From the NCBI GenBank assembly GCA_016932145.1, contig JAFGDI010000103.1, forward strand, positions 1-5,016: a DNA stretch of 5,016 bases, read 5' to 3'. The translations under genes were made by a program, and so were the position numbers. Below are positions 1 through 5,016 of this stretch, in pieces; within the stretch, counting starts at the first letter, position 1; the number at the start of each line of letters is the position of its first letter. The notes beneath the pieces were generated by a model. It saw only the letters and a list, made by a program, of their open reading frames with translations. It ran no database searches and had not been told where the DNA came from. Source of the DNA: Sedimentisphaerales bacterium. GTDB taxonomy: Bacteria > Planctomycetota > Phycisphaerae > Sedimentisphaerales > SM23-30.

Positions 1-220
1 CTTTTTTGCGTCCGTATCTGTCTGATGGTTTGCTTATGCTTATTGCCCCGATGATAGTGCCTATCAGGGCGCTGGCCACGGTAAAGCCCAGTAGTTTACT
101 GTCCAGGTTGTAAGCGGCTTTGATGGCCTCGGTAGTGCCGGATATTACCGCGGTGTCAAAACCAAATAGCAGTCCGCCCAGTGAGGCGATCAGTGCGTTT
201 TTAATCAGAGCCTTTTGCAT
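1..220 (-). CDS. MFS sugar porter, N-terminal part (cut by window edge)
   Basis: This is the N-terminal 73 codons of an inner-membrane major facilitator superfamily transporter of the sugar porter type; the rest lies left of the window. The reading begins MQKALIKNALIASLGG, and the first membrane helix carries the sugar-porter pattern GGLLFGFDTAVISGT (about residues 14-28). A second hydrophobic helix follows (about 43-60), then the hallmark loop 2-3 motif S-D-R-Y-G-R-K-K at the cut end. An AGGA Shine-Dalgarno-like stretch sits about 9 bases upstream of the ATG at 220, which supports this start. It begins 24 bp after the fructokinase stop codon on the same strand, so the two are probably co-transcribed. 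Sugar porters commonly take up hexoses by proton symport. Fructose is inferred as substrate from the neighbouring kinase and GH32 gene and cannot be read from this fragment. Family assignment is firm, substrate is not. Confidence 0.9.
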   Translation of the reverse strand, partial: MQKALIKNALIASLGGLLFGFDTAVISGTTEAIKAAYNLDSKLLGFTVASALIGTIIGAISISKPSDRYGRKK

Positions 221-244
221 ATTTGTATTCCTGTGTCAGGGTGG

Positions 245-1201
245 TTATATTGTTGTAAGAGGTGTTATGGGTTTTATGATATCAGAGCCGGCGAACCGCT
301 CGAATTCGTGTATGAGTTGTCCGGGCAGATCTGGAGTAGCCCCGGCCTGAGTGCATACAAAAGCCGCAATACTGCCTGATAGCTTGTTAATGGTGGCAAG
401 AGGCATGTTGTGCAGCAGGCCCATGCACATGGCGGCAGTAAAGGAATCACCTGCGCCGATAGTGTCTCTTATGGTGAGGTTTTTAATGCCCGGCTGATGG
501 TGGATTTGTTCCTGATTGAGCATGATACTGCCTTGTGCCCCCAGTGTGAGAGCTATGTGTCTGAGATCGAATCTTTCCAGGAGTTCCTGCAGGGCCTGCT
601 CGGTATGATTGGACAGGTCGAACATTTTTTGTAATACGAGTAACTCTTCATCATTGAGCTTTACTACATTGGCCAGTACCAGAGAGTTTGTTATTATTTC
701 GGGTGAATAATAGTTTTTACGAAGATTTATATCGAATATTCGCAGGCAATTACTGCTGGTGGCTTTGAGGAAATGTCCGATCGATTCTCTTGAAGTCTTA
801 TTTCTCTGGGCCAGAGAGCCAAAGCAGACAGCATGGCATTCACCGGCCAGTTCCTGAGCTTTCTCTGGCAGAGATATGTAATCCCAGGCAGAATTTTCTG
901 CTATGGTATAGTCAGGCTTGCCCAGTTCATCGACAATGACATTTACTGTGCCGGTGGGCGATGATGTAAGTGGAATATGTCTGGTGTTAACTCCTTTTTT
1001 TTCAAGGAATTCCAATATATCTTGCCCGTCTTTGTCGTTTCCGATGGCACTTATTACGGTTGTTTCGGCTCCGAGTTTGCGGGCGTGAATAGCGAAGTTT
1101 GCCGGTGCTCCGCCAGGTACTTTCGTTTCGGGCAGTATGTCCCAGAGCAGTTCGCCTATTCCTGTAACTATGTATTTTTCAATATCTTGCATTTCATTCA
1201 T
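245..1201 (-). CDS. PfkB-family fructokinase
   Basis: This cytoplasmic sugar kinase most likely phosphorylates fructose to fructose 6-phosphate with ATP. Numbered from the longest possible start at 1270, the sequence shows GIGELLWDILPE (37-48), the sugar-binding G-G-A-P-A-N-F motif (53-59), FDINLRKNYY (179-188), KLNDEE (204-209), TLGAQGS (242-248) and the C-terminal PfkB signature DTIGAGDSFTAA (269-280), with D275 as expected catalytic base. The GELLWD...GGAPANFA pattern is typical of bacterial fructokinases rather than ribokinases or tagatose kinases. The open frame runs to 1270, but the first 23-26 residues are rich in Asn and Lys and precede the usual start of the family fold. I therefore prefer the ATG at 1201, with 1192 next; none of the three starts has a clear Shine-Dalgarno sequence. 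From 1201 the protein is 318 residues, close to the usual 300 or so. It leads an operon with the sugar porter, transcribed divergently from the fructan-related genes. Confidence 0.93.
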   Translation of the reverse strand: MNEMQDIEKYIVTGIGELLWDILPETKVPGGAPANFAIHARKLGAETTVISAIGNDKDGQDILEFLEKKGVNTRHIPLTSSPTGTVNVIVDELGKPDYTIAENSAWDYISLPEKAQELAGECHAVCFGSLAQRNKTSRESIGHFLKATSSNCLRIFDINLRKNYYSPEIITNSLVLANVVKLNDEELLVLQKMFDLSNHTEQALQELLERFDLRHIALTLGAQGSIMLNQEQIHHQPGIKNLTIRDTIGAGDSFTAAMCMGLLHNMPLATINKLSGSIAAFVCTQAGATPDLPGQLIHEFERFAGSDIIKPITPLTTI

Positions 1202-1304
1202 TCTGTTTTTGAGGATATTTTCATTTGAGTTTCTTTTATTGACAATGCGAAAGGCTGATTGATTAATCATAGCATAGCAGAATGATTTCGTATTGTAAAT
1301 AATA

Positions 1305-1341
1305 AAATGTTCTAAATGTAAACAAATGTAAATAATGTTCT
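1305..1341. repeat. Phased AAATGT direct repeats
   Basis: Four near-copies of an AAATGT-type unit lie in tandem: AAATGTTCT at 1305, AAATGTAAA at 1314, AAATGTAAA at 1324 and AATGTTCT at 1334. The spacing is 9-10 bp, so all copies lie on about the same face of the helix. Further AATGTA-like units occur at 1358 and 1470. Read on the minus strand, the two middle copies give TTTACA hexamers that could serve as -35 elements for the fructokinase operon. TACAAT lies at 1297-1292, but the 19-base spacing from the nearer TTTACA is long. A regulator-binding array or a promoter is possible. The region is AT-rich, so chance repetition is a real alternative. Confidence 0.4.
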
Positions 1342-1440
1342 TTTTTTTGTTTTTTTTAATGTAGAGTTGTTCTATGTTGATTTTTTAGCTGTATTTAATG
1401 TGTGTAGAAAACTTTCTTGTTTTATTTGCTGATTTGATTA

Positions 1441-1469
1441 TTGACATTTGTGGGGGTAAATGATAACTT
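1441..1469 (+). promoter_or_regulatory. Candidate promoter for the secreted-protein gene
   Basis: A perfect TTGACA -35 hexamer at 1441-1446 is followed after 15-17 bases by TGATAACTT, giving GATAAC (15-base spacer, four of six matches) or TAACTT (17-base spacer, three of six). The -10 match is weak. If used, it would give a leader of roughly 165 bases before the ATG at 1642. The sigma-70 style consensus is assumed to apply in this lineage. Confidence 0.35.
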
Positions 1470-1538
1470 AATGTAAGTATCAAGTTAATTCATTTGTTAA
1501 TATATCCGATAATCAGTTTTGATAATAGTTCTTTAGGG

Positions 1539-1626
1539 TTGATCGAAAGGTCTCCTGTTCTTTTATAGGTACGAATATATGTAGATTAGTCAGGGGGTCT
1601 GGCTGATCAAAATAAATTTTTTTTGA
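1539..1626 (+). promoter_or_regulatory. Foldable 5' leader with U-tract, possible attenuator
   Basis: TTGATCG (1539-1545) can pair with TGATCAA (1604-1610), and AGGTCTCCTG (1548-1557) with the CAGGGGGTCT stretch (1591-1600), allowing a few G-U pairs. A 33-base loop remains. Eight T residues follow at 1617-1624, six bases after the stem. The 3' arm can instead pair downstream, TCAAAA (1607-1612) with TTTTGA (1621-1626), so the two folds exclude each other. This sits directly before the AGGAG ribosome site of the 1642 gene. It matches no riboswitch family that I recognise, and its role is inferred only from pairing. Confidence 0.3.
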
Positions 1627-1630
1627 AAAT

Positions 1631-1635
1631 AGGAG
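1631..1635 (+). promoter_or_regulatory. Ribosome binding site of the secreted-protein gene
   Basis: AGGAG lies six bases before the ATG at 1642, a good Shine-Dalgarno match that fixes this start. It contrasts with the fructokinase, where no such site is visible. Confidence 0.8.
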
Positions 1636-1641
1636 AATAAA

Positions 1642-3813
1642 ATGAAGAAAGTTGTTTGTGTTCTTCTGGCATGTCTGGCCAGTACGCTATTTGCAGGAGT
1701 GGGGGCTTATGATAGTCTCAGCTACCCGGCAGGTTCTTTGCTGAATAATGGCACTGCTGTTACTGGCTTTTCTGGAGTATGGTCTTCTGGTGGCGGAGAT
1801 GATAGCAGTTATGTACTGACTGACAGTCTCAATGTAGCCGGAGCAGAATCTGTTCTTGCTGCTGATTCAGGTTCGCTTCGTATTGGAAGTGGTGGTCGTA
1901 TTGGCAGGTTTGTTGACACTTCTGTTATGGGTCCATTTGCAGGTCATATAAATGCACAGGGCAATATTGGCAAGGTTGGCGAATCGATATATTTGAGTTT
2001 TCAGATGCGTACCGATAATGCAAATCCCTTCTTTGCCTTTGAGTTAAAGCGTGATGATCTGGGTGACAATGGCGCTATTCTCTATATTGGTAACGATATT
2101 GGGGGTACAGAGCTTCAGGTTTGTGCCTATCGCAATCGCAGTCAGGATGCCGGTAATATTGGCAGGCAGTTGCAATGGCTGGGTGCCGGCAGTACAGATC
2201 CGGAGCTGTTTGTAGTTAGGATAGATTACAGGTCAGCAGGAGATAATGTAACGGTTTATCGCAATCCTTCGCTTGAGGAAGAGCCAAATATTCCTGTCCA
2301 TCTGTTAAATGCCGGATCGATGGCTTTTGATGGTATGTCGATGGCAGCCTGGGTAGGGCCAACGGTGTTTTTTGATGAGATTTGTATTGCAGATACTTAT
2401 GAAGATGTTGTCAGAATGTACCATAAGACCAATATTGCCCAGAGTCCATCTCCATCAGACAGGGCTGCTGAAGTTGCCCTTGACAGTGGTTTTTCTCTGA
2501 GCTGGACATCAGGTCAGGGTATTACCCCAGCCAGTTATATTGTGTATTTCAGTGACAGTCTGGATGAGGTTATATTTAATGAGCCAAATGCCTTATTGGG
2601 CACTACGGCCAATACTGCATATCCTGTTGGTTTGCTTGCAACTGATTCCACTTATTACTGGAGTGTAACAGAGTTAATGGCTGATGGAAAGCTGCTGCCT
2701 GGTGTTGTCTGGCAGTTTGATACAGTCAAGACCCTTCCTGTTATAGTAAATCAGCCGGCATCTGTTCGGGTATTTGCTGGTGAAAATGCAGAGCTGTATT
2801 TTGAAGCTACGACAAACTCTGAGGTTTACTATCAATGGTACAATTCAGAAGGTCCGCTTGCTGATGGAGGCCGTTTCAGCGGTGTTCAGAATTCGACGCT
2901 GGTAATTACTGGTGTACATAGAGAAGATGATGACCTGTACTATTGCAAGGCAACTAATTCTGCCGGTTCTATCAATTCTGCTAATGCCAGAGTAGGTGTA
3001 AATCGTCTGGTGGGTAAGTGGTCTATGGATAAACCGGCTGATGGTAATATTAACGGTGTTGGTATTGACCTGTCAGAGGAAGATAATGATCTTGGTGTGA
3101 AATTTACAGCTCCGGCCAACTATAGCTGGGAAACAGGTGCAGATGGTAAGGTGGATGGTGCCTTGATATTCGATTATAAATATGCTCTGGGTACTCTTAA
3201 GGCTGATGGCACTATGAATGCTATACCTGTTGGTGATGAGCCTTATACTATGTCGATCTGGATCAAAGGGCCGTTATTCTCTGGTAATAATGCCGGTTTA
3301 ATGGGCTGGGGTAATTATGGTAACTATAACCAGTGTAATGCTCTGGCTATGTACACAGGAAATCGCTCTGCGGTAAATAATTACTGGTGGGACAATGACC
3401 TCACTGCCAGCCGCGGCTATAATCTGGATGACAATCAGTGGCATCAGGTTGTAGCTACCTACGATGGTGATATAAAGACTATCTATATTGATGGTGTTTA
3501 TGCCGGCAGTAATAATCCTTTGCCGCATAATGTTCAGTCCAGTGTTAATTTCTATATTGGCAAGGCCAATACCACAAGTGCTACCGGTGAATTTTTCAAT
3601 GGTGCAATTGATGAGGTTGCAGTTTATAATTATGCCCTTACAGAACTTGATGTTGCTTATTCTTATTATGATATGACAGGCGATAAGGTGTGTGTAGAAC
3701 GCCCGGCGTATGACCTTGATAGTGATTGTCAGGTTAGCTTAGCTGATTTAGCGATCATTATGGCAGACTGGCTTGATTGCAGTTTAGTACCTGATTGTCT
3801 GAGTAGAAATTAA
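1642..3813 (+). CDS. Secreted LamG/Fn3-like/Ig-like protein with C-terminal dockerin-like loop
   Basis: This 723-residue exported protein has no catalytic domain that I recognise. Residues 1-22 form a signal peptide (MKKVVCVLLACLASTLFAGVGA), with likely cleavage after A22. C11 has only a weak lipobox context. A concanavalin/LamG-like beta domain spans roughly 23-263 and ends in FFDEICIADTYEDV. An Fn3-like domain follows (about 264-362, with YIVYFSDS and STYYWSVTE). Next comes an Ig-like domain (about 366-452) with W399 and the D-D-D-L-Y-Y-C-K-A motif at C435, but its first-strand Cys is replaced (LYFEA). A LamG domain spans about 456-675 (YTMSIWIKG, QWHQVVATYDG, FNGAIDEVAVYNYAL). Last is one Ca-binding loop with D691, D693, D695 and D702, followed by LADLAIIMADWLDC, the dockerin-like tail widespread in Planctomycetota. 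Its place before a GH32 gene suggests a role in fructan binding or surface attachment; this is inference. Domain calls are by eye. A strong terminator follows the stop. Confidence 0.9.
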   Translation: MKKVVCVLLACLASTLFAGVGAYDSLSYPAGSLLNNGTAVTGFSGVWSSGGGDDSSYVLTDSLNVAGAESVLAADSGSLRIGSGGRIGRFVDTSVMGPFAGHINAQGNIGKVGESIYLSFQMRTDNANPFFAFELKRDDLGDNGAILYIGNDIGGTELQVCAYRNRSQDAGNIGRQLQWLGAGSTDPELFVVRIDYRSAGDNVTVYRNPSLEEEPNIPVHLLNAGSMAFDGMSMAAWVGPTVFFDEICIADTYEDVVRMYHKTNIAQSPSPSDRAAEVALDSGFSLSWTSGQGITPASYIVYFSDSLDEVIFNEPNALLGTTANTAYPVGLLATDSTYYWSVTELMADGKLLPGVVWQFDTVKTLPVIVNQPASVRVFAGENAELYFEATTNSEVYYQWYNSEGPLADGGRFSGVQNSTLVITGVHREDDDLYYCKATNSAGSINSANARVGVNRLVGKWSMDKPADGNINGVGIDLSEEDNDLGVKFTAPANYSWETGADGKVDGALIFDYKYALGTLKADGTMNAIPVGDEPYTMSIWIKGPLFSGNNAGLMGWGNYGNYNQCNALAMYTGNRSAVNNYWWDNDLTASRGYNLDDNQWHQVVATYDGDIKTIYIDGVYAGSNNPLPHNVQSSVNFYIGKANTTSATGEFFNGAIDEVAVYNYALTELDVAYSYYDMTGDKVCVERPAYDLDSDCQVSLADLAIIMADWLDCSLVPDCLSRN

Positions 3814-3827
3814 CGACCTCCTATCAA

Positions 3828-3868
3828 AAGTCAGGAGAGGGGGGTTGCTTTCTCTTCTCTCCTGATTT
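3828..3868 (+). terminator. Stem-loop terminator after the secreted-protein gene
   Basis: Fifteen bases after the stop codon, AAGTCAGGAGAG (3828-3839) pairs with CTCTCCTGATTT (3857-3868), with one G-U pair. Pairing can continue inward through the G-run at 3840-3844 against TCTCTT (G-C and G-U pairs), leaving a loop of about seven bases. The downstream flank is T-rich (TTTATTATATCTTTA) without an uninterrupted U-run. It is probably an intrinsic terminator that separates, at least partly, the 1642 gene from the GH32 gene. Confidence 0.75.
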
Positions 3869-3895
3869 ATTATATCTTTAGTTCTTCAACTGGGT

Positions 3896-3921
3896 AAGGA
3901 GGCTAGGTTAAAATGCTGTAA
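3896..3921 (+). promoter_or_regulatory. Consensus Shine-Dalgarno before a two-codon ORF
   Basis: AAGGAGG at 3896-3902 is the best Shine-Dalgarno match in the window. Ten bases later comes ATG-CTG-TAA (3913-3921), which encodes only Met-Leu before a stop. No longer frame opens from this site. It could be a ribosome-loading or leader element, a remnant of a lost gene, or chance. It lies between the terminator and the GH32 gene. Confidence 0.3.
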
Positions 3922-3935
3922 GTGGGATATGAACA

Positions 3936-3963
3936 TTTGCAGTTACAGTATTTTGCTTATACC
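3936..3963 (+). promoter_or_regulatory. Weak promoter candidate for the GH32 gene
   Basis: TTTGCA at 3936-3941 and TATACC at 3958-3963 are 16 bases apart, each a partial match to sigma-70 hexamers. A separate promoter is expected because a strong stem-loop precedes this spacer. The match itself is only suggestive. Confidence 0.25.
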
Positions 3964-3978
3964 CTTTATTCTCGTCAG

Positions 3979-4019
3979 TCGTAAGCATATTAAATAATCG
4001 TAACCATTCACTCGGTTAC
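3979..4019. repeat. Repeated TCGTAASCAT boxes and inverted repeat, candidate operator
   Basis: TCGTAAGCAT (3979-3988) recurs as TCGTAACCAT (3998-4007), nine of ten bases identical and starting 19 bp apart, about two helical turns. The second box is also the left arm of an inverted repeat, GTAACC (4000-4005) with GGTTAC (4014-4019). The set ends 19 bp before the GH32 start and lies downstream of the promoter candidate, a position where a repressor could act. The A-run after it (4020-4026) rules out an ordinary terminator for the plus strand. Confidence 0.35.
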
Positions 4020-4038
4020 AAAAAAACAGTAGAGAGAA

Positions 4039-5016
4039 ATGAAAATGATTAATATTATCCGTATTGTGTTTATGCTCTTATTTCTGGTTAATATATCTTT
4101 TTCCAAAGTATTGGCCTATGAATCCTTTGATCTGGCAGAGCCGCAAAGGCCTCAGGATATTACTATTGCTGATTTTGAGAGCGGCACTTATGGTAGCTGG
4201 CAGGTAAGCGGTACAGCTTTTGGCACAGCTCCGGCAGTGGGAACTTTGCCCAATCAGATGGAAGTATCGGGCTTTGAAGGGCAATATCTGGCAAATTCCT
4301 ATAATGGTGGTGATAATTCTATGGGAAAGCTGACATCGCCCGTTTTTACAGTTGAAAGGAAGTATATTAACTTTCTTATTGGTGGCGGCGGTCATGCAGG
4401 GCTTACCTGTATTAATCTATTAGTCGATGGCGAGGTTGTTCGCACTGCGACCGGGCCTAATCTCCAATCTGGCGGCAGTGAAAAGCTCGAATGGATGAGT
4501 TGGGAGGTTAGTGAACTTATTGGTAAAACAGCCAGCATTGAGATAGTAGATAACTATACTGGCGGCTGGGGGCATATTTGCGTTGATGCCATATCTCAGG
4601 GTTTTACTGCCAAACAGACCATATATATTAATAAGCAGAAGAACTTTACAGCTAATAAGAAGTATCTCAATATACCGGTGAAGAATGGAGCTGCTAAGAG
4701 AGTATGTCGTCTTTATGATGGAGAAAATCTGCTGCGTGAGTTTTCTGTTGAACTCGCAGGAGCTGAGCCTGATTTCTGGGTCTATCTTGATATCGCCGAG
4801 TTTTCCGGCAAAGATCTGATATTTCAGCTCGATCTTTATAGTCCGGTCAATGCCGCCGGTTTTGCTGCTGTTTTTCAGGATAATACCTATCCGGGTGAGG
4901 AAGATACTTATAAAGAGGCTCTTAGACCGCAGATACATTTCTCCAGTAAACGCGGCTGGATCAATGATACTAATGGCATGGTCTATTATGATGGCGAATA
5001 TCACATGTTCTATCAA
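4039..5016 (+). CDS. Secreted GH32 fructan hydrolase (levanase/inulinase/invertase type), 3' end outside window
   Basis: The frame is open from ATG 4039 to the window edge, 326 codons without a stop. Residues 1-26 look like a signal peptide (MKMINIIRIVFMLLFLVNIS..., cut near VLA/YE). Residues about 45-189 form a beta-sandwich-like domain starting D-F-E-S-G-T-Y-G-S-W, with INFLIGGGGHAG and GGWGHICVDAI. This module is familiar in front of GH32 domains of Planctomycetota and Bacteroidetes. Residues about 192-290 resemble the DUF4980 family found before GH32 (KYLNIPVKNG, FWVYLDIAEFSG). The GH32 five-blade propeller begins at RPQIHF (296-301), followed by GWINDTNGMVYYDGEYHMFYQ. D310 is the expected nucleophile. 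The usual Pro after it is Thr311. The acid/base Glu and the RDP motif lie beyond the edge, so activity and endo/exo or levan/inulin preference cannot be judged. The ribosome site is weak (AGAGAG). A second in-frame ATG lies at 4045. Confidence 0.9.
   Translation, partial: MKMINIIRIVFMLLFLVNISFSKVLAYESFDLAEPQRPQDITIADFESGTYGSWQVSGTAFGTAPAVGTLPNQMEVSGFEGQYLANSYNGGDNSMGKLTSPVFTVERKYINFLIGGGGHAGLTCINLLVDGEVVRTATGPNLQSGGSEKLEWMSWEVSELIGKTASIEIVDNYTGGWGHICVDAISQGFTAKQTIYINKQKNFTANKKYLNIPVKNGAAKRVCRLYDGENLLREFSVELAGAEPDFWVYLDIAEFSGKDLIFQLDLYSPVNAAGFAAVFQDNTYPGEEDTYKEALRPQIHFSSKRGWINDTNGMVYYDGEYHMFYQ

Larger units (their letters stand above)
1202..1641. other. AT-rich divergent intergenic region
   Basis: This is about 370-440 bp between the divergent fructokinase and secreted-protein genes, depending on the fructokinase start. 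I find no gene-sized open frame and no RNA gene here. It is much richer in A and T than the flanking genes. It holds the phased AAATGT repeats, two T8 runs separated by a single G (1341-1357), a TTGACA promoter candidate for the rightward gene, a TAACTT-N12-AAGTTA inverted repeat (1464-1487), and a leader that can fold just before the rightward ribosome binding site. Each is described separately. The layout suggests shared control of both arms, but no regulator gene is in the window. Confidence 0.6.

Noticed and set aside
120..634. Plus-strand open frames opposite the porter and fructokinase
   Set aside because: They are shadows of two genes with strong motif support on the minus strand.
977..1228. 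Plus-strand open frame rich in Phe and Tyr opposite the fructokinase N-terminus
   Set aside because: It is antisense to the GGAPAN region of the kinase; its composition is that of complemented coding sequence.
1338..1357. T8-G-T8 tract as an intrinsic terminator
   Set aside because: No GC-rich stem precedes it on the plus strand, and it lies between divergent genes where no terminator is expected.
1671..1674. Cys11 of the secreted protein as a lipoprotein anchor
   Set aside because: The preceding L-L-A only loosely fits a lipobox, and the hydrophobic segment continues past it to a normal signal peptidase I site near A22.
3298..3676. Additional frames inside the LamG domain on both strands
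   Set aside because: They overlap the well-supported 723-codon gene and show low-complexity Ile/Met-rich translations typical of off-frame reading.
4000..4026. GTAACC/GGTTAC hairpin as a terminator
   Set aside because: On the plus strand it is followed by A residues, and on the minus strand the T-run lies on the wrong side, so it was kept only as a candidate operator.
4078..4395. Minus-strand open frame of 105 codons opposite the GH32 N-terminus
   Set aside because: It lies wholly opposite coding sequence, has no ribosome site that I can see and no recognisable domain.
4420..5016. Long minus-strand open frame of 198 codons opposite the GH32 gene
   Set aside because: The plus-strand frame has a signal peptide and clear GH32 motifs. 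The antisense reading shows no family pattern and is an AT-rich shadow.

Overview
The window looks like a piece of a bacterial chromosome from the Planctomycetota, most plausibly a Phycisphaerae or Sedimentisphaerales-type lineage. The main clue is the 723-residue secreted protein in the middle. It combines a LamG-like, an Fn3-like, an Ig-like and a second LamG domain with one short C-terminal dockerin-like loop (D-x-D-x-D-C...LADLA...WL), a tail style very common in that group. Base composition is moderately AT-rich, and the intergenic regions are much richer in AT. The lineage is an inference from protein style only.

The layout is two divergent arms. On the minus strand, a PfkB-family fructokinase (245-1201, possibly from 1270) is followed after 24 bp by the first 73 codons of an MFS sugar porter (220 down to 1, cut by the window edge); the two probably form one operon. 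A long AT-rich divergent region (about 1202-1641) carries phased AAATGT repeats, poly-T tracts, a TTGACA promoter candidate and a foldable 5' leader. On the plus strand lie the secreted multidomain protein (1642-3813), a strong stem-loop terminator (3828-3868), a short regulatory-looking spacer, and the first 326 codons of a secreted GH32 fructan hydrolase (4039 to the right edge, incomplete).

Together the genes read as a compact fructan (levan, inulin or sucrose-type) utilisation locus. A secreted GH32 enzyme would release fructose outside the cytoplasm, the MFS porter would import it, and the kinase would make fructose 6-phosphate. The LamG/Ig/dockerin-like protein has no recognisable catalytic domain and may bind the polysaccharide or cell surface. 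The fructokinase, MFS porter and GH32 combination resembles the core of Bacteroidetes levan loci; no SusC/SusD-like gene is seen in this window.

Least ordinary features: the GH32 catalytic motif reads W-I-N-D-T-N-G instead of the usual W-x-N-D-P-N-G; the GH32 has a long two-part N-terminal extension; and both plus-strand genes are preceded by leaders with repeats or structures that could be regulatory. No mobile element, CRISPR array, tRNA or rRNA was seen.
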